Assembly: GCA_947500415.1 (NCBI GenBank)
Contig: CANMRT010000002.1
Coordinates: 372,001-436,000, forward strand
Reading direction: 5' to 3'
Length of the DNA stretch: 64,000 nt
Source of the DNA: an uncultured Roseicyclus sp.
GTDB taxonomy: Bacteria > Pseudomonadota > Alphaproteobacteria > Rhodobacterales > Rhodobacteraceae
Below the pieces are notes generated by a model. That model saw only the letters and a list, made by a program, of their open reading frames with translations. It ran no database searches and was not told where the DNA came from. Shown one piece after another: positions 8,358-17,169 of the stretch. The translations under genes and the position numbers were made by a program. The first letter of the stretch is position 1; each line of letters starts with the position of its first letter.

Positions 8358-9710
8358 ATGAAACTTGGAACAAAGACGATAATGCGAGCCACTGCCGCAA
8401 TGGCGCTGGTGCTGAGCGCTGCATCCGCGCAAGCAGAGGAACTGCGGTTCTGGACCACCGAGGAACAGCCCGAGCGCCTGGCCCGTCAAGAAGCGATGGC
8501 GGCGGCCTTTGCTGAGGCGACCGGACACACTGTGCAGGTCATCCCGGTCACCGAGACAGATCTTGGAACCCGTGCGACGGCCGCGTTCGCTGCCGGCGAC
8601 CTGCCGGATGTGATCTACCATCCGCTGCAATATGCAGGACCTTGGGCCGATGCGGGCATTCTGGATACCGACGCGGCATCGGATGTCATCGAAGCCCTGG
8701 GTGCGGGCACCTTTGCACCAGGTGCCTTGAATATGGCGGCTGTGGACGGCGGCTATGCTTCGGTTCCGGTTGATGGCTGGACCCAGATGCTGGTCTATCG
8801 TGCAGACCTATTTGAAGCGGCCGGACTGGAACCACCAAGCTCCTACGCGAATGTGTTGGCGGCCGTTGAGGCACTGCACAATCCGCCCGAGATGTATGGG
8901 TTCGTTGCAGCGACGAAGATTGACGAGAACTTCATGAGCCAGGTTCTGGAGCATGTCTTCCTTGCCAATGGCGTATCTCCGGTTGGTCCCGACGGCGTTC
9001 AGGCATTGGATGAAGCCGCAACGATCGAGGTTCTGGAATTCTACCGTGCCATTGCGGAAGCGTCGCCTCCGGGTGATCTGTATTGGGATCAGTCGCGCAC
9101 TCTGTATTTCAGCGGCAATGCGGCAATGATCATCTGGTCGCCGTTCATCCTCGACGAACTGGCGGGCCTGCGGGATAGCGCGCCGCCGACGATCAACGAT
9201 GACCCAACCACCAGCGAGCTGGCCGCAGCAACGGGGATTGTGACCAACTTCTCTGGTCCATCAAACCCTGACGGCGCGGCTTGGGGCGATGTGCGCTACT
9301 TCGGGATCACATCCGACGCGGCAACGGATGCGGCGATGGAGTTTGTCACCTATTCAATGAACGAAGGCTACGGAGCCACTCTTGCGATTGCACCTGAGGG
9401 CAAGTTCCCCGTGCGTCGCGGCACGGAAGAGAACCCGACGGAGTTCACCGACCTGTGGGCAACCCTCGATGTTGGCGTTGATCGCCGCGCACCGCTGGGT
9501 GAGCTGTATGATCAGGCAATGATTGATGAAATCGTTGGCGGTCTGGACGTGGCACAACGCTGGGGTGTCGAAGAAGGCCAATTGACCCTTGCTTCCAACA
9601 TCATCAACTCGCAGGTCATCAACCGCTTGGTCCGTGAGTTCATTGATGGCGAGCGGGATGCCGCAGAGACTGTCGCCGCTCTCAACGAGGCGATTGCAGC
9701 CGTTGAGTGA
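8358..9710 (+). CDS. ABC transporter substrate-binding protein, sugar family 1
   Basis: A 450-aa periplasmic binding protein. A Sec signal peptide (about residues 1-26, ending ASAQA) is followed by the type-1 sugar-binding fold. Typical features are ELRFWTTEEQPERLARQEAM, AAFAAGDLPDVIYHP and GNAAMIIWSPFILDELAG. The start ATG 8358 has a strong GGGAGGAAG 5 bases upstream. It is the first structural gene after lacI and is followed by a strong hairpin (9722-9749) before the permease genes, a common way to keep binding-protein mRNA in excess. The substrate is not readable from sequence; the neighbouring GH63-like enzyme suggests a glycosylated polyol or glycerate. Confidence 0.88.
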   Translation: MKLGTKTIMRATAAMALVLSAASAQAEELRFWTTEEQPERLARQEAMAAAFAEATGHTVQVIPVTETDLGTRATAAFAAGDLPDVIYHPLQYAGPWADAGILDTDAASDVIEALGAGTFAPGALNMAAVDGGYASVPVDGWTQMLVYRADLFEAAGLEPPSSYANVLAAVEALHNPPEMYGFVAATKIDENFMSQVLEHVFLANGVSPVGPDGVQALDEAATIEVLEFYRAIAEASPPGDLYWDQSRTLYFSGNAAMIIWSPFILDELAGLRDSAPPTINDDPTTSELAAATGIVTNFSGPSNPDGAAWGDVRYFGITSDAATDAAMEFVTYSMNEGYGATLAIAPEGKFPVRRGTEENPTEFTDLWATLDVGVDRRAPLGELYDQAMIDEIVGGLDVAQRWGVEEGQLTLASNIINSQVINRLVREFIDGERDAAETVAALNEAIAAVE

Positions 9711-9721
9711 TCAATAAGACC

Positions 9722-9749
9722 GGCGGGCGCCCGATGACGGGCGCCCGCC
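9722..9749 (+). terminator. Intra-operon hairpin after the binding-protein gene
   Basis: A 12-bp perfect stem, GGCGGGCGCCCG / CGGGCGCCCGCC, with a 4-nt loop (ATGA), lies in the 85-bp gap between the binding protein and the first permease. No T-run follows, so it is more likely an mRNA-stabilising or partially attenuating hairpin than a full terminator. Confidence 0.7.
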
Positions 9750-9795
9750 CCATTGGGACGTCCTCACCAATTCTCACTCGGGAGCTATGAAAGCC

Positions 9796-11040
9796 ATGGC
9801 GGACGCGCACCCCCCTTCCGGCACCGGCCCGCTTGCCAAACGCGAAGCGAGATTGGCGTGGGGATTGCTGATGCCGACGATCACGGCGGTGGCAATCGTT
9901 GTGGTCCTGCCGCTCTTGGCCATCTTCTGGATATCCGTCAAACCGGTGTCGCTTGCGGATCTGCGTGCGCCCGAGGCGGTCGTGCGCGAAGACATTCGCG
10001 GCAACCTTGAAGTCGCGGGCGACGAGGCGCAAATTCGCTACCGGTTGCGTAATTCATCGCAGGATCGTGCCATACTGGCGGTGTCTTTTTCCGACGTCAT
10101 ACCGGAAGGCGTGGTTGTCCAGTCAGTGGACGAACGCTGCACAATTGATGAGCGCCGCCTACAGTGCGATCTGGGCGATTGGGACGCCGGGTATCGCGAG
10201 ACCCTGAGTATTCCCGTGATCGTGGAACAAACCTATTTAGACAATGGCTTGCGTCCGCAGGACAGCGCGGCCCTGGTCGAAGGGCAATCTTCAAGTGTGC
10301 TGACAAACGGCGACTTCACGCTCGATAACTTTGCTCGCATCTTTAGCGGAGAAGAGTTCGTCGAAGTCCTCTTGGTGACACTCTTCTACACTGTATTCGG
10401 CACCATCGGTGCCCTGCTCGTGGGCCTGTTTGCGGCACTATTGCTCAACAAGTCATTCAAGGGTCAGGGCATTTTGCGCGGCTTGTATCTGTTCCCCTAT
10501 GTGGCACCGGTCATTGCGGTCGCCTTTGCTTGGTTGATTTTGTTTGACCCGTTTTCCGGCTCGGTCAACGCGCTTTTGGTGCAGATGGGCTTGACGCAAG
10601 AGGCGATCAACTTCTTTGGCGAGCGCCCCTTGGCCCTCATAATGGTGACCATCTTCGAGATCTGGCGTTACTTCCCCTTGTCGTTCCTGTTCATTCTGGC
10701 CCGGATGCAAAGCATTGATGCGGACATGTATGAAGCCGCCGATATGGATGGCGCGTCCCCGTTTCAACAGTTCTGGTATCTAAGTGTGCCGCAGCTACTG
10801 GGCATTCTCAGCGTTCTGTTCCTGTTGCGCTTCATTTGGACCTTCAACAAGTTCGATGACATCTTCTTGCTGACAGGCGGCAATGCCGGCACCCGGACAT
10901 TGACCGTGAATGTCTATGAACAGGCCTTTGCGATTTCCAACATTGGCGCGGGTGCGGCGGTTGCCGTCGTCATCTTTGGCTGTCTTCTCACGTTCTCGAT
11001 CTTCTTTCTAAAGTATATCAGCCGCGAGGAAGGGCTATGA
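9796..11040 (+). CDS. ABC sugar permease (MalF-like) with periplasmic DUF11-like insert
   Basis: An inner-membrane permease of 414 aa; MalF-like subunits of this type are usually near 300 aa. The first helix (about residues 21-47) is followed by a long periplasmic insert (about 50-165) containing a beta-rich segment that ends CTIDERRLQCDLGDWDAG, then TLSIPVIV. This is the layout of DUF11-type repeats (N..DRAILAVSFSDVIPEGVVV ... C..L). The two Cys (about 115 and 124) could form a disulfide. The remaining helices form the normal permease core with the EAA loop EAADMDGASPFQQFWYLSVP that contacts the ATPase. ATG 9796 is preferred because GGGAG is 11 bases upstream; ATG 9787 is only 2 bases from it. 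The gene overlaps the next permease by 4 bases. Confidence 0.85.
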   Translation: MADAHPPSGTGPLAKREARLAWGLLMPTITAVAIVVVLPLLAIFWISVKPVSLADLRAPEAVVREDIRGNLEVAGDEAQIRYRLRNSSQDRAILAVSFSDVIPEGVVVQSVDERCTIDERRLQCDLGDWDAGYRETLSIPVIVEQTYLDNGLRPQDSAALVEGQSSSVLTNGDFTLDNFARIFSGEEFVEVLLVTLFYTVFGTIGALLVGLFAALLLNKSFKGQGILRGLYLFPYVAPVIAVAFAWLILFDPFSGSVNALLVQMGLTQEAINFFGERPLALIMVTIFEIWRYFPLSFLFILARMQSIDADMYEAADMDGASPFQQFWYLSVPQLLGILSVLFLLRFIWTFNKFDDIFLLTGGNAGTRTLTVNVYEQAFAISNIGAGAAVAVVIFGCLLTFSIFFLKYISREEGL

Positions 11041-12251
11041 GTATGCTCCGCCGAGGGTTCGTAACCGGTCCGGTGATTGGCGCCTTGTGGATGCTGGTGC
11101 TGTCCGTGACAGTCGCAGTTGCGATGTCATTCGCCACGGGCGAGGCATTCCGCCCAAGCGTCTCTCTATCCTTGCTTTGGGGTGGAATCGCTGGCGCGGC
11201 CACAGTTGCCGTCAGACAATCCCGGGTGGCGCAAATCGGCGTGGTTTTGGTCGTTGTAGCACTCACTCTGCTCGACATCGGTCCACTTCAGTTAGGCGAA
11301 GCGACCAGCATGTTTGCCCGCATTACCGGCGCGACCCTGCTTGCGGGCGGTTTTGCAATCTCGCTTGTGCCCATCCTTGATGAGATCACGCCAGGCGCGC
11401 TGGGTCGTCATGAGTTTGAGGCCGCGGTTATCCGGTTTCTGACCGGCTTTGGGTACATCTATTTCACCGCCATCGTGATGATCCCGTTCTACGTCATGGT
11501 GATGACCAGCCTGAAAAGCCAGTCCGAGCTCATTCAGAACCCACTCGATTTCTCGATTGACCTGTCGCGGGGGACGGATCTCTTTCGCTCGTATCAAGAG
11601 CTGTTCGCCGACTTCAACTTCGGCACCTACCTGTTGAATTCTTTCTTCATTTCGGTCCTGACCGTCTTCATCACGCTCGCCTTCGCCATCCCCGGTGCCT
11701 ACGCGGTGGCGCGTCTTCGGTTCCGCGGTCAGGCCGCGTTCTCAAGATCAATTCTGTTGATCTACATGGTTCCGATGATCGTTCTGGCACTACCCATTTA
11801 CATCGCGTTTTCGCTGACGGGCTTGCGCAATTCGTTTGTCGGCATCGTCATGATCTATCCCGTCACCACGATCCCGGTCGCTCTGTACATGTTGCAGGGC
11901 TATTTCCGGGGGTTGCCCTCGGAAGTGGAGGAGGCGGGATTGATGGATGGGCTGAGCCGGTTGGCGGTGATCTGGAAGATCACTTTGCCACTTTCGCTCC
12001 CCGCTTTGGCTTCGGTGTCGCTCTACGTCTTCATGATCGCCTGGAACGAGTTCTTGCTGGCATTCATGCTGCTTGACGACCCCTCCCGGTTCACCCTGAC
12101 CCGTGGGATCGCGGCGCTGAACTCGTCGGAGATCCCACGACAACACCTGATGGCGGGGTCAGTCATCGCAACCGTCCCCATCATGGCGCTGTTTTTGTGC
12201 CTCGAAAAATTCATGACCAAGGGCCTGACTGCAGGTTCGGTCAAAGGATAA
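11037..12251 (+). CDS. ABC sugar permease (MalG-like) with N-terminal helical extension
   Basis: An inner-membrane permease of 404 aa, compared with about 280 for an ordinary MalG-like subunit. The extra roughly 125 residues at the N-terminus contain four predicted helices (about 12-34, 42-58, 65-82 and 96-114). The regular core starts with GYIYFTAIVMIPFYVMVMTSLKS and carries the EAA loop EEAGLMDGLSRLAVIWKITLP. It pairs with the upstream permease (ATGA overlap) and the ATPase at 13515-14540. Extended permeases are known in the AglG group of alpha-glucoside transporters, but the role of the extension is not established. Confidence 0.87.
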   Translation: MSMLRRGFVTGPVIGALWMLVLSVTVAVAMSFATGEAFRPSVSLSLLWGGIAGAATVAVRQSRVAQIGVVLVVVALTLLDIGPLQLGEATSMFARITGATLLAGGFAISLVPILDEITPGALGRHEFEAAVIRFLTGFGYIYFTAIVMIPFYVMVMTSLKSQSELIQNPLDFSIDLSRGTDLFRSYQELFADFNFGTYLLNSFFISVLTVFITLAFAIPGAYAVARLRFRGQAAFSRSILLIYMVPMIVLALPIYIAFSLTGLRNSFVGIVMIYPVTTIPVALYMLQGYFRGLPSEVEEAGLMDGLSRLAVIWKITLPLSLPALASVSLYVFMIAWNEFLLAFMLLDDPSRFTLTRGIAALNSSEIPRQHLMAGSVIATVPIMALFLCLEKFMTKGLTAGSVKG

Positions 12252-12255
12252 CGCA

Positions 12256-13515
12256 ATGACAACTCTCAACGATCAAGCGCGTGCAATTCTCCGCCAAAAT
12301 GACCGGGGCGGCTATACCGTGCCGACAGCGGGTCTTTATCCGTACCAATGGAACTGGGACAGCGCGTTTGCCGCCTGGGGATTTTCTACATTCGATCTGC
12401 CGCGCGCTTGGGTTGAGATGGAGACACTTCTCGCTACCCAGTGGGACGACGGTATGGTGCCCCACATCATTTTTCATCAAGACGATCCTGGCTACTTTCC
12501 GGGCCCAGACGTATGGGCGACTGAAAAAACTCCTGCGACGTCAGGCATTTCTCAGCCGCCAGTCGCTGCAATCATCACTCGCTTGATGTGGGAGCAATCC
12601 CCTCAGGAGGGCCATGATCACATGGCCGCCCTCTATCCGAAATTGGTGAAATGGCACCGCTGGTGGCACGATATGCGCTGCACCCATGGCCCAGTTGCTA
12701 TCACCCATCCCTGGGAAAGTGGTCGCGACAATTGCCCCGATTGGGACGTCGGAATGGCTGGCGTCGATGGGTCAGACGCTGGACCCTACACCCGCCGCGA
12801 CACCGGACATGTGGACCCGTCTATGCGACCGGGGAAAGAGGATTATGATCGCTACATCGCGATGGTCAAGTTCGGCGTTAAGGTGGGTTGGGATCAGGCA
12901 AAAATAGTTGAAGACGGGCCATTCCTTATGGCCGATCCGGGTATCACCTTCATCCTGTTGCGTGCCCACGCAGACTTGGCGTTCATGGGGCGCGCCCTCG
13001 GCGAAGATGTGAGCGAGATTGAAGAGTGGGCGATGTCCCTACGCAATGCATTGCCGCTGATTTGGAACCCCGAACTGGAAGCATATGACGCCAAAGACCT
13101 GCGTACGGGTCGCTTTGCTGGCGTTCTTGGGTCGGGCGCGTTCCTGGCCTACCTCGCCGGTGCGTCGAACCCACAATTGGACGCGCAGCTGATCCGAGTT
13201 TGGGATGCCGTGCGATATGGTATTCCATCAGCTGATCCGCAGGCCGCCATCTTTGATCCTCGCCGATATTGGCGCGGGCCAACTTGGCCGGTGGTAAACG
13301 CGCTTATGGCTATCGGTCTGCGGGACTCCGGTCTGCTGGATCTGGAAAGCCGCCTGCGTGTTGAGACGGCCGCCTTGATCGAGAAACACGGGTTTTTCGA
13401 GTATTTCGACCCTATGGATGCGACCCCTTGTGGCGGTGATAGTTTCACATGGACTGCCGCCATTTGGTTGACGTGGGCAAATCAGGACCGTGACCAATTG
13501 GTAGGGGCAACGTGA
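12256..13515 (+). CDS. GH63/MGH1-like glycoside hydrolase (glucosyl- or mannosylglycerate hydrolase candidate)
   Basis: A 419-aa cytoplasmic (alpha/alpha)6-barrel glycosidase with no signal peptide. Recognisable family motifs are YPYQWNWDSAF (about 28-38), DDGMVPHIIFH (64-74), SGISQPPVAA (96-105), PWESGRDNCPDWD (152-164), YWRGPTWPVVNAL (338-350) and GFFEYFDP (379-386) followed by GGDSFTWTAA. Asp158 in ESGRDN and Glu382 in FFEYF occupy the places expected of the general acid and base in GH63 mannosylglycerate/glucosylglycerate hydrolases. It sits inside the transporter operon, 4 bases after the permease and overlapping the ATPase start (TGATG). Probable role: hydrolysis of an imported glycosylated glycerate or similar compatible solute. 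A different alpha-glycoside is possible. Confidence 0.75.
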   Translation: MTTLNDQARAILRQNDRGGYTVPTAGLYPYQWNWDSAFAAWGFSTFDLPRAWVEMETLLATQWDDGMVPHIIFHQDDPGYFPGPDVWATEKTPATSGISQPPVAAIITRLMWEQSPQEGHDHMAALYPKLVKWHRWWHDMRCTHGPVAITHPWESGRDNCPDWDVGMAGVDGSDAGPYTRRDTGHVDPSMRPGKEDYDRYIAMVKFGVKVGWDQAKIVEDGPFLMADPGITFILLRAHADLAFMGRALGEDVSEIEEWAMSLRNALPLIWNPELEAYDAKDLRTGRFAGVLGSGAFLAYLAGASNPQLDAQLIRVWDAVRYGIPSADPQAAIFDPRRYWRGPTWPVVNALMAIGLRDSGLLDLESRLRVETAALIEKHGFFEYFDPMDATPCGGDSFTWTAAIWLTWANQDRDQLVGAT

Positions 13516-14540
13516 TGTCGTCGATCGAACTGAAAGCTGTCGAAAAGTGGTTTGGAAACGCCCAGGTTATCAAAGGCGTCGACCTGACGATCGATGAAGG
13601 TGAATTCGTCATTTTCGTTGGGCCCTCGGGGTGTGGCAAGTCCACTTTGTTGCGCATGATCGCGGGTCTAGAGGAAACCTCACGCGGGCAAATCATGGTG
13701 GGGGGGCGCGATGCCACGGCTGAGCCTCCGAACAAGCGTGGCCTTGCGATGGTGTTTCAATCCTATGCCCTCTATCCACATATGTCGGTGCGCGACAATG
13801 TCGGCTTCCCGCTCAAATCCGCAGGTCTGCCGAAAGAAGAGATTGAGGCAAAGGTGAACGAGGCGGCCCGTGTTCTCAAGTTGGATAGTTACTTGAACCG
13901 GCGCCCCAAAGACCTGTCTGGCGGACAGCGCCAACGCGTTGCAATCGGTCGCTCAATCGTACGTGATCCAACCGCATTCCTGTTTGATGAACCCCTCTCC
14001 AACCTCGACGCGTCCCTTCGTGTCGAGATGCGGTACGAGATTGCCAAACTGCACCAGACCCTGAAGGCCACGATGATCTACGTGACCCATGATCAGGTCG
14101 AGGCAATGACTCTGGCCGACCGGATCGTGGTGCTTGAGTTCGGCAAGATCGCCCAGGTGGGCACCCCGCGCGAATTATACGAAAAGCCCGCGAACCTTTT
14201 TGTGGCGCAATTCATCGGCTCGCCCCGGATGAATGTGATGCCTGCGGACACAGTCAGTAGCGTCACGCTACCGACAGAAGCCAAAAGCCTTGGAATCCGG
14301 CCCGAACATATCACTCTTGTCGAGGCCGGGATTGGCCATCTGCAGGGGACTGTAGACGTTTTGGAATACCTAGGCGCGGATACCTTTGTAATCTGTGATT
14401 GCGGACGCGCGGGCCAAGTCACAGTGCGTGTGAATGGCGATGTCACTTTGGCGCCCGGGGAGCGCACGGGGCTAGCCTTTCAATCCGAGAATTTGCACGG
14501 CTTCGACAGCAACGGCCTTTCAACAGCACTTGTAGCGTAG
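13515..14540 (+). CDS. ABC transporter ATP-binding protein, MalK/UgpC family
   Basis: A 341-aa cytoplasmic ATPase that energises the sugar importer. Walker A GPSGCGKST, signature LSGGQRQRVAIGR, Walker B FLFDEPLSNLDA and the H-loop TYVTHDQ-like segment (YVTHDQVEAMTLADR) are all intact. The C-terminal TOBE-like regulatory domain is present (about residues 235-341, with IRPEHITLVEAG). ATG 13515 overlaps the glycosidase stop by one base (TGATG); the GTG at 13512 is an alternative start. It is the last gene of the operon. Confidence 0.92.
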   Translation: MSSIELKAVEKWFGNAQVIKGVDLTIDEGEFVIFVGPSGCGKSTLLRMIAGLEETSRGQIMVGGRDATAEPPNKRGLAMVFQSYALYPHMSVRDNVGFPLKSAGLPKEEIEAKVNEAARVLKLDSYLNRRPKDLSGGQRQRVAIGRSIVRDPTAFLFDEPLSNLDASLRVEMRYEIAKLHQTLKATMIYVTHDQVEAMTLADRIVVLEFGKIAQVGTPRELYEKPANLFVAQFIGSPRMNVMPADTVSSVTLPTEAKSLGIRPEHITLVEAGIGHLQGTVDVLEYLGADTFVICDCGRAGQVTVRVNGDVTLAPGERTGLAFQSENLHGFDSNGLSTALVA

Positions 14541-15234
14541 GCCGCACAACGAGAGAGAGGTCTTGGACAGCGAACCCATCAGGGACGTTTGGCTTACCCG
14601 TACAGCCGACAAGTGCTAACAATGACCGTTCTAAAAGGCGCTACCGTACCCGCCGGGAGCCCTCGACAAGTGGCCGGGTTTGTGAACTTGCCCCCTGCCC
14701 CATCGCACAATCCCGAAGGATCGCGACCGCCAAGAAACAGCGGTCGTTTCAATTATCTGCCAATAGACCACGGCGGGTGGCTTGCGGCTGTGGAAATCAA
14801 TACATTACCGACGCCGGCCTTCGCATCTGGTCCGGTTTCCCAAACGTGCAAATAGACGTACTAATTTTCAGTGATCGCCAATTTCGACATCGTCGATCTT
14901 CGTCGTGTTGAAGATCAGCAGACTACAAATCGCAACTTACGTCAGTGTCCGAATTTTGCGGGGTCGCTCAGTAACACGTTTGCGATTGCAAAGCAGACAC
15001 GCGAAGCAGCGTGGGCGGACTGCATCTGATATCGAGCACAATACTCGTACGCTGCGCTTGCGTCGGCGTTGCTGTCGTTTGCTGCGTATGCAGAATTTCT
15101 TGAGTGGTGAAATCACATTGCTCTCAGCAAAGAGCAATATTGCCCTGGTCGCAATATGATCCGCTTTCGGGAGTGAGCTTGCAAGCGTTTCGCCCAGATA
15201 CACGCTCGCGGCGAGATTGATGTCCCTTTAGGCG
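14541..15234. other. Non-coding stretch between the sugar operon and the BCCT gene
   Basis: About 700 bp with only short frames in both directions (for example 14589-14855 +, 14937-15203 -). None has a ribosome-binding site, a recognisable domain or normal codon use. No tRNA, insertion sequence or operator was recognised. It may be decayed DNA between two functional blocks. Confidence 0.5.
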
Positions 15235-15277
15235 CGATAGGCCGCGCGAAACTCGCGGCCTATCGTTCTTCTTTTTT
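15235..15277 (+). terminator. Strong hairpin with T-run at the 3' end of the BCCT gene
   Basis: A 12-bp stem, CGATAGGCCGCG (15235-15246) / CGCGGCCTATCG (15254-15265), with a 7-nt loop is followed on the + strand by TTCTTCTTTTTT. This is an intrinsic terminator for transcription arriving from the left. The same hairpin lies just after the BCCT stop on the - strand, without a T-run in that direction, so it may also end or stabilise the leftward operon. Confidence 0.75.
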
Positions 15278-17090
15278 AAGCGTTCTTTGCGCGGATGCTG
15301 TCTCGGTACAGGGCCTTTACGAGCGAGATCATCATGAGAACCATCACGATGGTGAACGGCAGTGCGCCGATGATCATCGCGTTTTGAAGCGCTCCGAAGG
15401 GGTTCGAATCCGCCCCGCTGTTGCCCGCAACGATCAAGGTTCCGATCACGGCGGTCAGGATCACACCCCAGATGATGCGGTGCTTGATCCCGGTCTCTTG
15501 CTCGCCGCCGGACATGATGGTGTTCATCACCAGAATGCCAGAGTCCGCAGAAGTGACCAGGAAGGTCATGATCAGCACCACGCACATGATGGTGATGGCC
15601 GACAGGAACCCGCCCGAGATCATCTGCTCCAACGTGGCAAAAAGCTTGGCCGTATTGGTCGCCCCGATGAGAGAGCCCGCAGCGTCGCCGTTGAGTTCCA
15701 GATCAATCGCAGTGCCGCCCAGAATCGTCATCCACAAGAAGCAGACGATGGCAGGCGCGATGACGCAACCGAAGATGAACTCGCGTACGGTCCGACCCTT
15801 TGAGATACGTGCCAGAAACAGGCCAACAAAGGGAGAGAACGCGATCCACCACGCCCAGTAGAACGTGGTCCACCCGGCTTGCCAGCCAAACTGACGCCCC
15901 TGTTCACCGGCGGCATAAATCGCCGCGGCATCCAGGTCCGCGGCAGATGCGGGCAGGCCCTCGGTGAAGCCCGACAAGGAGCCCCATGGCGATGTGGCAG
16001 AGCCGTAGATGGCTGCAACATCTTCTGCAGGCAAGGCACTGGCGGCCTCAGGAAGCGCAGAGGCAAAGGCCTCGGACGATTGAGGGCCATAAGCGCCGAA
16101 CGACATCTGAACAAAGTTCAAGATGTAGTCGACCAAGCCGGTGCCGAACTGCGTCATCGCAAAGAGGAACGATCCGAAGAACACGAAGGTCAATAACAGG
16201 ATCACCGACAGAACCAGATTGAGGTTCGACAGGTATTTGATCCCCCGTCCAACACCGGACACGGCAGACAGGATCGACAGCGCCATGATGACAAGAAGGG
16301 CTGCAATCAGTCCGACGGTGCTGGGCTCAGGCGCCTCGGCATTGCCGTTCATCAGCCAGTCCATGCCCGAGACGGCATAGACGCCATCCACGAACTGGCT
16401 GACCCCGAAACCGATGGTCACGGAAACACCCAGGATCGTTGCAACAACACCCAGAACGTCCACGATATGGCCCAGAGGGCCGTTGGCGGCCTTGCCCAGA
16501 AGCGGCGTCAGGGCCGCGCGGATCGTCAGCGGCATGTCACGGGTGTAGGCGTAATAGGCCAGCGACAGGCCGGTCAGCACGTAGATCGCCCAGGCGTGGA
16601 AGCCGTAGTGCAGGAACGTGTAGCGGTAGGCCGATTGCACGGCCTCGGCCGAGTTCGCCTCAACCGCGCCGGACAGCACGACCGGGTTCGACCCCCAAAG
16701 GCCCAGAGGCTCGGCGGTGGCGAAGACCATCAGGCCTACACCCAGACCGGCACCGAACATCATCGAGAACCAGGAGAAGTTGGAGAACTCGGGCTTGGTG
16801 CCGGGCGCGCCCAACTTCTTGCCGCCCGTGGCGGGAATAAGCGCCAACGCGAACAGGAAGAAGGCAAAAACGCCGACCGAGATGATGTAGAAGCCGTTGA
16901 AGCCGTTCAGCAAGCTGCCGTTCACAGCCGACAGCACGCTGCTGGCATTGCCCGGCCAAAGAAGCGCCCAGATCACCAGGGCAACCATGATCGCCTTACT
17001 GATTAACGCAATGGGAAGGCTATAGCCTTCGTAGAAACCGGATGGAGCCTTTTCGATCTCCAAATCGGTGAAGGGTGGTTTGATCGTCAT
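15276..17090 (-). CDS. BCCT family betaine/choline/carnitine-type transporter
   Basis: An inner-membrane secondary transporter of 604 aa with about 12 helices. The BCCT hallmark WTTFYWAWWIAFSPFVG (from about residue 407) followed by LARISKGRTVREF is intact, as is the Gly-rich helix MMFGAGLGVGLMVFATAEP. The substrate class is quaternary ammonium or sulfonium zwitterions (glycine betaine, choline, carnitine, DMSP). The loop before the hallmark helix is long and Ala/Ser-rich (about 70 residues). ATG 17090 has GGGGAAA upstream; upstream in-frame codons are low-complexity leader. It is the last gene of the ALDH-dipeptidase-unknown-DUF3726 set (79 bp after DUF3726), so it probably imports that pathway's substrate. 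Confidence 0.9.
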   Translation of the reverse strand: MTIKPPFTDLEIEKAPSGFYEGYSLPIALISKAIMVALVIWALLWPGNASSVLSAVNGSLLNGFNGFYIISVGVFAFFLFALALIPATGGKKLGAPGTKPEFSNFSWFSMMFGAGLGVGLMVFATAEPLGLWGSNPVVLSGAVEANSAEAVQSAYRYTFLHYGFHAWAIYVLTGLSLAYYAYTRDMPLTIRAALTPLLGKAANGPLGHIVDVLGVVATILGVSVTIGFGVSQFVDGVYAVSGMDWLMNGNAEAPEPSTVGLIAALLVIMALSILSAVSGVGRGIKYLSNLNLVLSVILLLTFVFFGSFLFAMTQFGTGLVDYILNFVQMSFGAYGPQSSEAFASALPEAASALPAEDVAAIYGSATSPWGSLSGFTEGLPASAADLDAAAIYAAGEQGRQFGWQAGWTTFYWAWWIAFSPFVGLFLARISKGRTVREFIFGCVIAPAIVCFLWMTILGGTAIDLELNGDAAGSLIGATNTAKLFATLEQMISGGFLSAITIMCVVLIMTFLVTSADSGILVMNTIMSGGEQETGIKHRIIWGVILTAVIGTLIVAGNSGADSNPFGALQNAMIIGALPFTIVMVLMMISLVKALYRDSIRAKNA

Positions 17091-17169
17091 GTGTTTCCCC
17101 GTTTTAGTGTGCCGTTTTAAGGTATTCCCCCGGTGGTTGGCTGTCCGCCGGGGGTTTGGGTTGGTCGTT

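Noticed and set aside
15398-15415. tRNA T-arm-like sequence GGGGTTCGAATCCGCCCC
   Set aside because: It lies inside the BCCT coding sequence (near GADSNPFGA on the - strand), and no acceptor, D-arm or anticodon arm can be built around it.
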